Below are positions 32,054-40,635 of a stretch of DNA of 64,000 nucleotides, piece after piece; positions within the stretch are counted from its first letter, which is position 1, and the number at the start of each line of letters is the position of its first letter. The notes below the pieces were generated by a model, which saw only the letters and a list, made by a program, of their open reading frames with translations, ran no database searches and was not told the DNA's origin. The translations under genes and the position numbers were made by a program. Origin of the DNA: BP-464 sp045805505 (GTDB lineage: Bacteria > Actinomycetota > Thermoleophilia > Solirubrobacterales > Solirubrobacteraceae); NCBI GenBank assembly GCA_045805505.1, contig JBJMLA010000017.1, positions 13,042-77,041 on the forward strand. The letters run 5' to 3'.

Positions 32054-33319
32054 CTAGGCGACATCGCGCCCGCGCACCTTGTGCACCACCGCGAGCAGCG
32101 CCGCCCCGGCGAACACGCAGAGGAACGGGTCGAGCGAGAGCCGGTAGCGCGGGGCGCCGACGAGCGGCAGCAGCGTGACGGTCACCAGCACCGGGACCGC
32201 CCACAGCCAGACGTGCTCGCGGCGCCACAGGCGCCGGCGCGCGGCGAGCGTGAACGCGCCCGCGAGGGCCAGCGCCATCAGCAGCAGCGCGCCGCCGCGC
32301 GACGTCTTGCGCGCGAAGCCCGTCGGCATCCCGAACTCGCGCTGACTGTTGGAGGACGTGATGCGCACGTCGCGCAGCTCGAGGAGCTGCCAGACGTGGT
32401 GGTAGGTGACGTGCAGCAGGTAGGACGGGTGGTCGCCGGCGAAGTCGAGCGCGAGGTGGCGCAGCTTGCTGTCGAGCCGGGTCTCGTCGATGTCGGGGCG
32501 ACGCACGTAGGGCGCCAGCGCTGCGACCTTGTCGGGCGGCCGCCACACGCCGTAGTAGGCGCTGCCCGTTGCGCCCTCGTTCAACACGCCCGCCATGGAG
32601 ATCCCGCTCTGGGTGCCGAGCGGCGCGAACGTGTCCATCACCACGGCGTTGCGGATCGTCCACGGCACCAGCGCGATCACGAAGCCCGCGAGCAGCAGCC
32701 CGGCGTCCTGCCAGCGCCGGCGCGCCGGCCAGATCCCGGCGAGCAGCGGGACCAGGACCACGATCGCGTTGCTGCGTGTCAGCACCACGGCCCCGAGGAC
32801 CAGCCCCGCGAGGATCGGCAGGCGCCCGGCCGGGCGCGCGCGATGACGCAGGATCAGCAGGACGGCGCCGAGCAGGAGCGGCAGGTAGAGGTTCTCGGAG
32901 ACGAGCCCGGTGCTCGTCCACGCCAGCGGCGGGGCCAGCGCCGCCACCAAGCCGGCCCAGCGCGCGACGTCCTGGCCGGCGACGCGCCGCGCGAGCTCCC
33001 AGACCAGGAAGACCGTGCCGGTGCCGAGCACGGCACCGGCGATCCGCCCGGCCGTCCATGCCTGGCCGAAGATCTCATAGACCCCGGCCAGGAAGTAGGG
33101 GTAGGCCGGGGGCCGGTAGGCGGTCGCGCTGCCCAGCGCGGCGTAGGCGGAGGAGGTGTACTGGTGATGATCGACCAGCGACCGCGCCAGCTGGTCGTAG
33201 TCGCTCGGATCGCCGAACGGGCGGTAGCCCGGCGTGAGGAGCAGCAGGACCAGGCGCAGCGAGAGGGCCAGGAGCAGCGTGCCCCACAGCCAGCGCCGGT
33301 CGGTCTTCGTCAGCTCCAA
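32054..33319 (-). CDS. Membrane glycosyltransferase (GT39/ArnT-like)
   Basis: The 421-residue protein has about ten membrane segments and an outward loop with PFGDPSDYDQLARSLV near residue 35, where GT-C enzymes keep an acidic catalytic or metal-binding site. Other landmarks are SENLYLPLLLGAVLL and LTRSNAIVVLVPLLAG. Such enzymes transfer sugars from polyprenyl phosphates. The start is a TTG (33319-33317) preceded by AGGCAGG; I see no ATG or GTG nearby in frame. It follows the glycoside hydrolase gene by 8 bp. Confidence 0.8.
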   Translation of the reverse strand: MELTKTDRRWLWGTLLLALSLRLVLLLLTPGYRPFGDPSDYDQLARSLVDHHQYTSSAYAALGSATAYRPPAYPYFLAGVYEIFGQAWTAGRIAGAVLGTGTVFLVWELARRVAGQDVARWAGLVAALAPPLAWTSTGLVSENLYLPLLLGAVLLILRHRARPAGRLPILAGLVLGAVVLTRSNAIVVLVPLLAGIWPARRRWQDAGLLLAGFVIALVPWTIRNAVVMDTFAPLGTQSGISMAGVLNEGATGSAYYGVWRPPDKVAALAPYVRRPDIDETRLDSKLRHLALDFAGDHPSYLLHVTYHHVWQLLELRDVRITSSNSQREFGMPTGFARKTSRGGALLLMALALAGAFTLAARRRLWRREHVWLWAVPVLVTVTLLPLVGAPRYRLSLDPFLCVFAGAALLAVVHKVRGRDVA

Positions 33320-33327
33320 ATGCCTGC

Positions 33328-34683
33328 CTAGCGCGAGTACACCCGAACCGGGGCGCTTGTCCGCCCGCCCCAGCGCAGCTTGTAGACGCGGCCCCTGACG
33401 TAGGCCACCTGCGTGGTGAAGTAGCCATGCGAGTCGGTGCGGATGCGCTTGTACTTGCGGCCGTTGGCGAGGATCGTCACGGTGACCTGGCGGTTCGCGC
33501 GGCGCGCCTGGCCCCACAGCGAGACGCCGCTGCCGCGCCGCAGCGCGGCCAGTGGCACCGCGAAGGAGCGCAGCGCGAGCTTCGCCTTGCCGTTGGAGAA
33601 CCGCAGGCCGGACTCGAAGCCGGGGTAGCGCGAGATCTTCGGGCCCTTGGTCAGGTGGTTGTCGTCGCGCAGCAGGTACTGCGAGAACCACTTGACCCGC
33701 GGGTTGTCGAACGCGATGCGCTCGGAGATCGCGCGGTACTCGTTCTGCTTCTTCTCGCTGACGCCGTAGAGCGGGTCGGGCACCGACTGGATGCCGAACT
33801 CGGTCAGGTAGATGGGGATCTTGCGCTTGAGCTTGTGCAGCCGCGATGCGCGATCGAGCGCCTTGGTCAGCCGGCTCAGCGAGCCGATCGTCACGTCGTT
33901 GCGCCCAGCGGGCGTGTAGAACGGCCCCTGCCGCCGGGTGTAGGCGTGGTGGGCGTAGCCGTAGGCCGGCAGCGCCTTGCACGCCCTGTGCGTGCGCAGC
34001 GAGCGCTTGTCGATGCACAGCGCGGTGTTGAGGAAGACGATCGGCGCGACGACGTGGCTCGTGCCGACGGGCGCCGTCTCGGCCATCAGGACCTTGGGCT
34101 TGGCGATGCCCGACCGCTGCAGGCCCTTGTAGCCCGCGAGGAACAGCTTGCGGTACCAGACGCCCGAGGCCGGCAGCCCGCGGAAGAACTGCGGCCGCAG
34201 GAAGTCGGGATGGTTGGGCTCGTTCCAGATCGAGTAGAGCGAGACGCGATCCTTGTAGTGCGTTCCGACCGCCTGGGCGAAGCGCGCGAAGCGCTCTGAC
34301 GACGGCCGTGTGTACTGGTCGCGACGCGACAGCGTGGCCCACCGCGGGACCGGGCCGCTGACGGTCAGCAGGACCTTCATCCCGCGCGCACGGGCCGCGT
34401 CGACGAGCGGGTCGTAGTGCGACCAGTCGTAGGCGGCGGGATCGGTCTCGGTGATCGCCGGCGGCGTCGCGCTGCGCGGGCTCGGCGCGACGTCGCGCCA
34501 GTAGAGGATCACGCGGAGAGCCCGGACGCCGAGGCCCTGGATCTCGTCGAGCGAGGCCTCGCGGGTCGCGGGATCGAGCAGGTCGCGGGGTGCCTCGAAG
34601 CTGACGGTCTGGGAGCGACCGGCCTGCGCCGCGGCGGGCAGGGCGAGGAGGGACAGGCAGCAGAGGATGAGAAGTCGTCGCAT
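33328..34683 (-). CDS. Secreted glycoside hydrolase (cellulase-like TIM barrel) with C-terminal beta domain
   Basis: The 451-residue protein has a signal peptide (LLILCCLSLLALPAAAQA) and a TIM barrel. The acid/base Glu155 lies in LYSIWNEPNH and the likely nucleophile Glu295 in IPIYLTEFGIQS, the two-glutamate layout of clan GH-A enzymes such as GH5 and GH39. The last 80 residues form a beta-rich domain (SGVSLWGQARRANRQVTVTI). It would cleave an extracellular glycan; the substrate is unknown. The start ATG has no clear -10 at leaderless distance. Confidence 0.85.
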   Translation of the reverse strand: MRRLLILCCLSLLALPAAAQAGRSQTVSFEAPRDLLDPATREASLDEIQGLGVRALRVILYWRDVAPSPRSATPPAITETDPAAYDWSHYDPLVDAARARGMKVLLTVSGPVPRWATLSRRDQYTRPSSERFARFAQAVGTHYKDRVSLYSIWNEPNHPDFLRPQFFRGLPASGVWYRKLFLAGYKGLQRSGIAKPKVLMAETAPVGTSHVVAPIVFLNTALCIDKRSLRTHRACKALPAYGYAHHAYTRRQGPFYTPAGRNDVTIGSLSRLTKALDRASRLHKLKRKIPIYLTEFGIQSVPDPLYGVSEKKQNEYRAISERIAFDNPRVKWFSQYLLRDDNHLTKGPKISRYPGFESGLRFSNGKAKLALRSFAVPLAALRRGSGVSLWGQARRANRQVTVTILANGRKYKRIRTDSHGYFTTQVAYVRGRVYKLRWGGRTSAPVRVYSR

Positions 34684-34790
34684 TCGTGTTCCAAACGCGG
34701 CGCGAGGGCGCCAGTTGCGGTCCGGTCAATGGTCGGGTTCGTGCGCGGCGAGTGGCCGCCAACCGTCAGGCGGCCAATAGATTGCGGCAG

Positions 34791-36041
34791 ATGAACGCTG
34801 CCACCAGCACGGCCGGGACGATCGACTTCACGATACCCCCGCACCTCGCCGATCTTCTCGCCCGCATTCGCAGCTTCATCGAGGAGGACGTCCTCCCCGC
34901 TGAGCGCGAGATCGTCGACCGCACCGATCTGCTGACGTCGTGGGACGTCGTCGAGCGCCTGCGCGACAAGGCGCGCGAGCGCGGCATCTACACGCCGCAC
35001 ATGCCCGAGGAGTACGGCGGGCTGGGCATCGGCGTGCTCGGCATGGCGCTGATCAACCAGGAGTGCGGCGTGTCCGGGCTCGCCTCGCTGGGCCTCAACG
35101 CGATGGCGCCCGACGAGGGCAACATGCACACGCTGATGATGGCGGGCACCGACGAGCAGAAGGAGCGCTTCCTGCGCCCGCTCGCCGAGGGCTCGATCCG
35201 CTCGTGCTTCGCGATGACCGAGCCCGACGTGGCCAGCTCGGATCCGACGAACCTCGAGACGACCGCCGTCCGCGACGGCGACGACTGGGTGCTCAACGGG
35301 AAGAAGTGGTGCATCACCGGCGCGGTCGGCGCGGCGTTCTCGATCGTCGTGGCGAAGACCGGCACCGACGAGGCCGCCGGACACCGCAACTACTCGCTGA
35401 TCCTGGTGCCCACCGACACGCCCGGCTGGGAGATCAGCCGCCACGTGGAGTGGATGGGCTCGCACTCGCCGGGCGGGCACCCCGAGATCACGCTGACCGA
35501 CGTCCGCGTCCCGGCGTCGAACCTCCTGGGCGCCGAGGGCGAGGGCTTCGTCATCGCCCAGAAGCGCCTCGCCGGCGGCCGCCTGGCCCACGCGATGCGC
35601 TGGATCGGCGTCTCGCAGCGCGCGCTGGACCTGACCACCGAGCGGCTGCTGAGCCGCAAGGCGTTCGGCAAGGAGCTCGCGCGCCACCAGGCGCTCCAGC
35701 ACATGATCGCCGACTGCGCGATCGACCTGTACGCGTCGAAGCTGATGGTCCTGCACACCGCCTGGAAGGTCGAGAGCGGGCTGCCCCATCGCCAGGAGGT
35801 GGCGATGACCAAGACGTTCGTCTCCGAGGCCTTCGGCCGGATCGTCGACCGCGCGGTGCAGATCCACGGCGCCGCCGGCATCGCCATGGATCTGCCGATC
35901 TCGACCTGGTACACCGACGCCCGCGCGGCCCGCATCTACGACGGCGCCAGCGAGGTGCACCGCATGACGATCGCCCGCGAGCTGCTCAAGGCCACCATGA
36001 GCGGCGAGTCGACCAAGCGCATGACGGGGGACATCGGCTGA
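34791..36041 (+). CDS. Acyl-CoA dehydrogenase, ACAD10/11 and LvaC-like
   Basis: The 416-residue flavoprotein has SCFAMTEPDVASSDPTNL and DDWVLNGKKWCITGA, both FAD/substrate landmarks, and ends ARIYDGASEVHRMTIARELL. Common acyl-CoA dehydrogenases have YEGT at that spot with the catalytic Glu; here it is YDGASEVH, the Asp/EVH form I associate with the ACAD10/ACAD11 group. The next genes encode an APH-type kinase and a HAD protein. Together they suggest 4-hydroxyacyl-CoA breakdown. TAGATT (34778-34783) is 7 nt before the ATG. Confidence 0.87.
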   Translation: MNAATSTAGTIDFTIPPHLADLLARIRSFIEEDVLPAEREIVDRTDLLTSWDVVERLRDKARERGIYTPHMPEEYGGLGIGVLGMALINQECGVSGLASLGLNAMAPDEGNMHTLMMAGTDEQKERFLRPLAEGSIRSCFAMTEPDVASSDPTNLETTAVRDGDDWVLNGKKWCITGAVGAAFSIVVAKTGTDEAAGHRNYSLILVPTDTPGWEISRHVEWMGSHSPGGHPEITLTDVRVPASNLLGAEGEGFVIAQKRLAGGRLAHAMRWIGVSQRALDLTTERLLSRKAFGKELARHQALQHMIADCAIDLYASKLMVLHTAWKVESGLPHRQEVAMTKTFVSEAFGRIVDRAVQIHGAAGIAMDLPISTWYTDARAARIYDGASEVHRMTIARELLKATMSGESTKRMTGDIG

Positions 36042-37120
36042 TGCCGACGCCGATCGCGCCTGACGACATCGTCGCCACGCGGGAGGAGGCGGCCGGCAAC
36101 GAGCGCGAGCCGCTCGTCATCGTCGAGCCGCTGCTGGCGTTCCTCGACGAGCACGGGATCGGCAGCGGCGACCTCGCGTTCGACCCGATCGGCGAGGGGC
36201 ACTCCAACGTGACGTTCGCCGTCACGCGCGGAGACGCCGCGTTCGTCCTGCGCCGCCCGCCGCGCGGGCCGCTGCCACCCAGCGCGCACGACGTGACGCG
36301 CGAGGCGCGCGTGCTGCAGGCCGTGCACGGCCATGCGCGCGTCCCGCGCGTGCTCGCCCACTGCGACGACGACTCGGTCATCGGATCGCCGTTCTTCGTG
36401 ATGGAGAAGGTCGAGGGCCACGTCGTCACGAGCGAGGTGCCCGCGCCGCTGGACTCGACCGAGGACCGCCGGCGGATGGGCGAGGAGCTCGTCGACGCGC
36501 TCGTCGAGGTCCACGCGGTCGACTGGCAGGGCGTCGGGCTCGAGGGCTACGGCAAGCCGACGGGCTACACCGAGCGCCAGGTGCGCCGGTTCACCGGGCT
36601 GTGGGAGCACAACAAGACGCGTGAGATCCCGCAGGTCGAGAAGGTCGGCAACTGGCTGACCGCCAACCTCCCGGATTCGCCGGCCGCGACGATCGTCCAC
36701 GGCGACTACCGGCTGGGCAACGTGATGCTCGCGCCCGAGTCGCCCGCGCGGGTCAACGCGATCTTCGACTGGGAGATGTCGACGATCGGCGACCCGCTCG
36801 CCGACCTCGGCTACCTGTGCACGCTGTGGGTCTCGCGCGACGACCCGTCGCTGGGGATGTTCGAGCTGTCGGGCGTCACGCGCCAGGAGGGCTTCCCCCT
36901 GCGCGAGGAGCTGATCGCGCGCTACGAGGAGGGCAGCGGCCGCTCGATGACCGACATCCGCTGGTATCAGACGCTCGCGCTGTGGAAGTCGATCGTCTTC
37001 ATGGAGGGCAACTACAAGCGGGCGATCTCGGGGGCCACCGACGACCCGTACCTCAAGACGTTCGGCGACGGCGTCGTGCTGCTCGCCGAGCGCGCCGAGG
37101 AAGTCGCGTTCGGTGCCTAA
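36041..37120 (+). CDS. APH-family phosphotransferase (ACAD10/LvaA-like kinase)
   Basis: The 359-residue kinase has the aminoglycoside-phosphotransferase fold. The nucleotide-binding start is IGEGHSNVTFAVTRGDAAFV, the catalytic loop is IVHGDYRLGNVML (Asp, Arg and Asn of the Brenner motif) and the metal-binding segment is AIFDWEMSTIGDP. In ACAD10/11 and in the LvaA kinase of levulinate breakdown this domain phosphorylates the 4-hydroxyl of an acyl-CoA. The ATG overlaps the dehydrogenase stop by one base, so the two are made together. Not a likely antibiotic-resistance gene. Confidence 0.87.
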   Translation: MPTPIAPDDIVATREEAAGNEREPLVIVEPLLAFLDEHGIGSGDLAFDPIGEGHSNVTFAVTRGDAAFVLRRPPRGPLPPSAHDVTREARVLQAVHGHARVPRVLAHCDDDSVIGSPFFVMEKVEGHVVTSEVPAPLDSTEDRRRMGEELVDALVEVHAVDWQGVGLEGYGKPTGYTERQVRRFTGLWEHNKTREIPQVEKVGNWLTANLPDSPAATIVHGDYRLGNVMLAPESPARVNAIFDWEMSTIGDPLADLGYLCTLWVSRDDPSLGMFELSGVTRQEGFPLREELIARYEEGSGRSMTDIRWYQTLALWKSIVFMEGNYKRAISGATDDPYLKTFGDGVVLLAERAEEVAFGA

Positions 37121-37748
37121 TCCGACCGCGCCCGGGCGCAACGGCCTGCTCGTCGACTTCGGCGGCGTGCTGACCACGAACGTGTTCGTCGCCTTCGGCG
37201 GCTTCTGCACGCGCGAGGGGCTCGAGCCCGACCTCGTCCGCCGCGCGTTCCGCGAGGACGAGCGGTCGCGGTCCGCGCTCGAGGGCCTGGAGACCGGCAC
37301 GATGACCGAGCAGGACTTCGAGCGCGAGTTCGGCGCGGCGCTCGGGTTGCCCGAGGACCAGCACGCGGGGCTCATCCAGCGGCTGTGGGCCGACCTCGGC
37401 CCCGACGAGGAGATGATCGAGGCGGTCGCGGCGTTCCGCGCGAAGGGCGTGAAGACCGGCCTGATCTCGAACTCCTGGGGCACCGCGCTGAAGTACGAGG
37501 AGGACCTCATGGCGCGGCTGTTCGACGGGATGGTCATCTCCCACCTCGAGGGGATGCGCAAGCCCGACCCGAGGATGTACGCGCTCGGCGCCGAGCGGAT
37601 CGGCCTGGCGCCGGTGGACTGCGTCTTCGTCGACGACCTGCCCGGCAACCTCAAGCCGGCGCGTGCGATGGGCATGGCGACCGTCGTGCACCGCACCGCC
37701 GCCGAGACGGTGGCCGAGCTCGAGCCGCTGCTCGGCGTGACGCTCTAG
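37113..37748 (+). CDS. HAD-family protein resembling the N-terminal domain of ACAD10
   Basis: The 211-residue protein starts at a GTG inside the end of the kinase gene (8-bp overlap). Motif I is LLVDFGGVLTTN: the nucleophile Asp is present but the D+2 residue is Gly, as in the HAD IA group close to soluble epoxide hydrolase N-domains and ACAD10. Motif II is TGLISNSWGT, motif III Lys lies in GMRKPDPRMYALG and motif IV is CVFVDDLPGNLKPA. The loss of the D+2 acid makes normal phosphatase activity doubtful. It completes an ACAD-APH-HAD operon. Confidence 0.87.
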   Translation: MPNPTAPGRNGLLVDFGGVLTTNVFVAFGGFCTREGLEPDLVRRAFREDERSRSALEGLETGTMTEQDFEREFGAALGLPEDQHAGLIQRLWADLGPDEEMIEAVAAFRAKGVKTGLISNSWGTALKYEEDLMARLFDGMVISHLEGMRKPDPRMYALGAERIGLAPVDCVFVDDLPGNLKPARAMGMATVVHRTAAETVAELEPLLGVTL

Positions 37749-37750
37749 CC

Positions 37751-38578
37751 GTGCGCCGCGCGTTCGAGCAGGTCGACGTCTTCACCGCCGAGCCCTACCG
37801 CGGCAACCCGGTGGCGGTGGTCCTCGACGGCGAGGGGCTCGGCGACGAGGAGATGCTGCGGATCGCCAACTGGACGAACCTCTCGGAGACGACGTTCGTC
37901 CTGCCGCCCACGCAGGACGGCGCCGACTACCGCGTGCGGATCTTCACCCCCACGCTGGAGCTGCCCTTCGCCGGGCACCCGACGCTCGGCACGTGCCACG
38001 CGTGGCTCGCGGCCACCGGCTCGGATGCTCGCGAGATCGTGCAGGAGTGCGCGGCCGGGCTGATCCCGCTGCGCCGCGACGCCGGCGGGAGGCTGGCCTT
38101 CGCCGCGCCGCCGCTGACCCGCAGCGGCCCGCTCGACGACGAGCTCTTCGCACAGGTGGCCGCAACCCTGAACCTGGCGCCCGGCGACATCGTCGACGCG
38201 GCCTGGGCGGAGTGCGGCCCGCCGTGGATCGCGGTGCTGCTGCGCAGCGCGCAGGACGTGCTCGCCGTGCGCCCGGGCTACGCCGATCTCGACATCGGCA
38301 TCGCGGGGCCGCACGCCCCGGGATCCGATGTCGCCTTCGAGGTGCGCGCGTTCTTCCCCAAGGACGGCACGTACGCCGAGGATCCGGTGACCGGCAGCTT
38401 CAACGCGGGGCTGGCAACCTGGCTGCTCGGCTCGGGGCGTGCGCAGGCGCCCTACGTCGCCGCGCAGGGCACCGCGCTCGGCCGCGCCGGCCGCGTGCAC
38501 ATCGACCAGGACGCCGACGGCCGGATCTGGGTCGGCGGCGGGACCGTTACCTGCGTGAGCGGCACCATCGACGCCTGA
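37751..38578 (+). CDS. PhzF family isomerase
   Basis: The 275-residue protein starts at GTG, 2 bp after the HAD gene. It opens FEQVDVFTAEPYRGNPVAVV and carries TNLSETTFVLPP, with the catalytic Glu of PhzF, LPFAGHPTLGTCHAW and DPVTGSFNAGLATWLL. PhzF enzymes isomerise or epimerise small molecules; only some make phenazines. No phenazine genes are nearby, so the substrate is unknown. It may be read through from the ACAD10-like operon, and is followed by a long hairpin. Confidence 0.88.
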   Translation: MRRAFEQVDVFTAEPYRGNPVAVVLDGEGLGDEEMLRIANWTNLSETTFVLPPTQDGADYRVRIFTPTLELPFAGHPTLGTCHAWLAATGSDAREIVQECAAGLIPLRRDAGGRLAFAAPPLTRSGPLDDELFAQVAATLNLAPGDIVDAAWAECGPPWIAVLLRSAQDVLAVRPGYADLDIGIAGPHAPGSDVAFEVRAFFPKDGTYAEDPVTGSFNAGLATWLLGSGRAQAPYVAAQGTALGRAGRVHIDQDADGRIWVGGGTVTCVSGTIDA

Positions 38579-38593
38579 GCGGGCCCCCATCGG

Positions 38594-38644
38594 CGTCGAG
38601 TGGACAGTTGAGGGGCTGTGAGCCCGTCAAGTGTCCACTCGACG
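38594..38644. terminator. 51-nt symmetric hairpin after the PhzF gene
   Basis: The outer arms CGTCGAGTGGACA (38594-38606) and its exact complement (38632-38644) enclose TTGA/TCAA, GGGC/GCCC and the loop TGTGA. Every break in pairing is a single symmetric G-G mismatch, so 21 bp form in three segments. There is no T-run. It lies between two plus-strand genes and would stop read-through, but its symmetry also fits a repeat element. Confidence 0.55.
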
Positions 38645-38688
38645 TCCCGCTCTGTGACGGATGCGCAACCGGCGCGTAGTGTTGGCAT

Positions 38689-40635
38689 ATGCCCGGCAGA
38701 GTGTTGGTCCTCCTTCTTGCCCTCGCGGCCCTCGGCGCTCCGGCGGCGGACGCGGCCGGGCTGCGGCCGTTCCCCTCGTGCCCCGCGCTGCTCGACTACG
38801 CGCGCACGCACGGCCAGCAGGCGGTCAAGACCGGGTGGGTTCCCGCGCCGATGCCGTTCGAGGGGCCCGTCAGCACCGGCGTTCCGCCGATGAGCACCAA
38901 GGGCGGCGAGATCGCTCCCGCCACGCCGCAGGCCTCACAGGACAGCGCGGGATCCACCGCGGGCGGCGAGACGTTCTCCACCACGAACGTCCAGGAGGCC
39001 GGGGTCGACGAGCCGGACGTCGTCAAGACCGACGGGACGACCATCTACGCGGTGGCCAACGGCTGGCTGCACGCGATCGACGCGTCCGCCGAGACGCCGG
39101 TGCTGCTCGACGCGGTCGAGCTAGACCCGGGCTACGGCCACGAGCTGCTGCTGCACGGCGACCGGCTGGTCGTGGTGCAGACCGCCTGGCTGCAGGACGA
39201 CGAGAACGGCTACGGGCGCCCGGTGACGCGGATGACCGAGGTCGACGTCTCCGACCCGTCGAAGCTGACGGTCCTGCGGCGCGAGCGCGACGACGGCGAG
39301 TACGTCAGCGCGCGCATGACCGGCGACACCGCGCGGATCGTGCTGGCGTCGCGCGCGCCCGTCGTCTACGACATCGCCGCGACGTCGGCCCCGTCACGGC
39401 GCGCGGCGGTCGGCCGGCGCCTGCGCCAGGTCCGGCGCGCGAAGCTCAGCGCCTGGCGCCCGCACACGTTCTTCCGCGACGTGCACCGCCCGAAGCACGC
39501 GCGCTTCCACGCGCTGACCAGCTGCGGGCAGTTGCGCCACACGGCGCGCTTCTCGGGCCTCGACACGATCACGATCCTCACGGTCGACATGGCCAAGGGC
39601 CTGCCGTCGGTCGACGCCGACGCCGTGATGAGCGACGCCCAGTACGTCTACGCCTCGACCGACCGGCTCTACGTCGCCACCACGCGCTGGCAGTCCGACG
39701 CGCGCACCGAGATCCACGAGTTCGACACCTCGCAGCCCGACCGCACCACCTATGTGGCGAGCGGCTCGGTCGAGGGCTCGCTGCTCAACCAGTTCTCGAT
39801 GTCCGAGCACAAGGGCGTCCTGCGCGTCGCGGCGACGCGCAACACCGACAGCGCCGTGACCACGCTCGACCGCGACACGATGGACCAGCTCGGCAAGGTC
39901 GAGGGGCTCGGCGAGGGCGAGCGGATCTACGCCGTGCGGTTCCTGGGCGACACGGGCTACGTCGTCACCTTCCGCCAGGTCGACCCGCTCTACACGCTCG
40001 ACCTCTCCGATCCGGAGGCGCCGCGCGTCGCGGGCGAGCTGAAGATCGCCGGCTACTCGGCCTACCTGCACCCGATCGGCGACGACCTGCTGCTGGGCAT
40101 CGGCCAGGACGCTGGCGCCGACGGCCGCACCACGGGCACGCAGCTCTCGCTGTTCGACGTCTCCGATCCCGCGAACCCGCGGCGCCTGGCGCAGTACGCG
40201 ATCGCGGGTGGCTCCTCGACCGCCGAGTACGACCACCACGCGTTCCTGTACTGGCCCAAGACCAAGCTCGCCGTCGTGCCGCTGACGACCTACAGCTACG
40301 ACGAGAAGACCGACACCAGCACGCAGTTCGTCGGTGCCGTCGGCTTCCGCGTCGAGCGCACCGGCATCGACGAGGCCGGCCGCATCGAGCATCCCGCCGA
40401 CGACTACTCGCTGTGGGACATCCAGCGCGCGACGGTCATCGGCGACCGGCTGTTCACGCTGTCGGCCGCCGGGATGATGGCCTCACCGCTCGACACGCTC
40501 GGCAGCGGGCCGTTCGTCGCGTTCCCCGACAAGCCGGCGAACATGGGCTACGGCGGCTGCGGTGACGTGATCATGCCGGCCGGGCCCGACTCGCCGGTGG
40601 CGTCCTGCGCGGCGCCCTCGTTCGCGGCCCGCTGA
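38689..40635 (+). CDS. Secreted beta-propeller domain protein
   Basis: The 648-residue protein has a signal peptide (VLVLLLALAALGAPAADA), a Pro/Ser-rich linker to about residue 95 with ETFSTTNVQEAGVDEPDVVKTDG, and then repeated propeller blades such as TIYAVANGWLHAIDAS, YVYASTDRLYVATTRW and DRLFTLSAAGMM. EAGVDEPD-VKTDG is the hallmark start of the archaeal/bacterial secreted beta-propeller family (PF09826). Its role is unknown, probably binding outside the cell. TAGTGT (38677-38682) is 6 nt before the ATG. The end overlaps ctaG by 88 bp. Confidence 0.88.
   Translation: MPGRVLVLLLALAALGAPAADAAGLRPFPSCPALLDYARTHGQQAVKTGWVPAPMPFEGPVSTGVPPMSTKGGEIAPATPQASQDSAGSTAGGETFSTTNVQEAGVDEPDVVKTDGTTIYAVANGWLHAIDASAETPVLLDAVELDPGYGHELLLHGDRLVVVQTAWLQDDENGYGRPVTRMTEVDVSDPSKLTVLRRERDDGEYVSARMTGDTARIVLASRAPVVYDIAATSAPSRRAAVGRRLRQVRRAKLSAWRPHTFFRDVHRPKHARFHALTSCGQLRHTARFSGLDTITILTVDMAKGLPSVDADAVMSDAQYVYASTDRLYVATTRWQSDARTEIHEFDTSQPDRTTYVASGSVEGSLLNQFSMSEHKGVLRVAATRNTDSAVTTLDRDTMDQLGKVEGLGEGERIYAVRFLGDTGYVVTFRQVDPLYTLDLSDPEAPRVAGELKIAGYSAYLHPIGDDLLLGIGQDAGADGRTTGTQLSLFDVSDPANPRRLAQYAIAGGSSTAEYDHHAFLYWPKTKLAVVPLTTYSYDEKTDTSTQFVGAVGFRVERTGIDEAGRIEHPADDYSLWDIQRATVIGDRLFTLSAAGMMASPLDTLGSGPFVAFPDKPANMGYGGCGDVIMPAGPDSPVASCAAPSFAAR

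Noticed and set aside
36041..37120. An aminoglycoside resistance gene
   Set aside because: The APH fold is shared, but overlap with an ACAD10-like dehydrogenase and a HAD gene points to acyl-CoA metabolism.
37751..38578. Part of a phenazine biosynthesis cluster
   Set aside because: PhzF homologues are widespread outside phenazine producers and no other phz gene is nearby.
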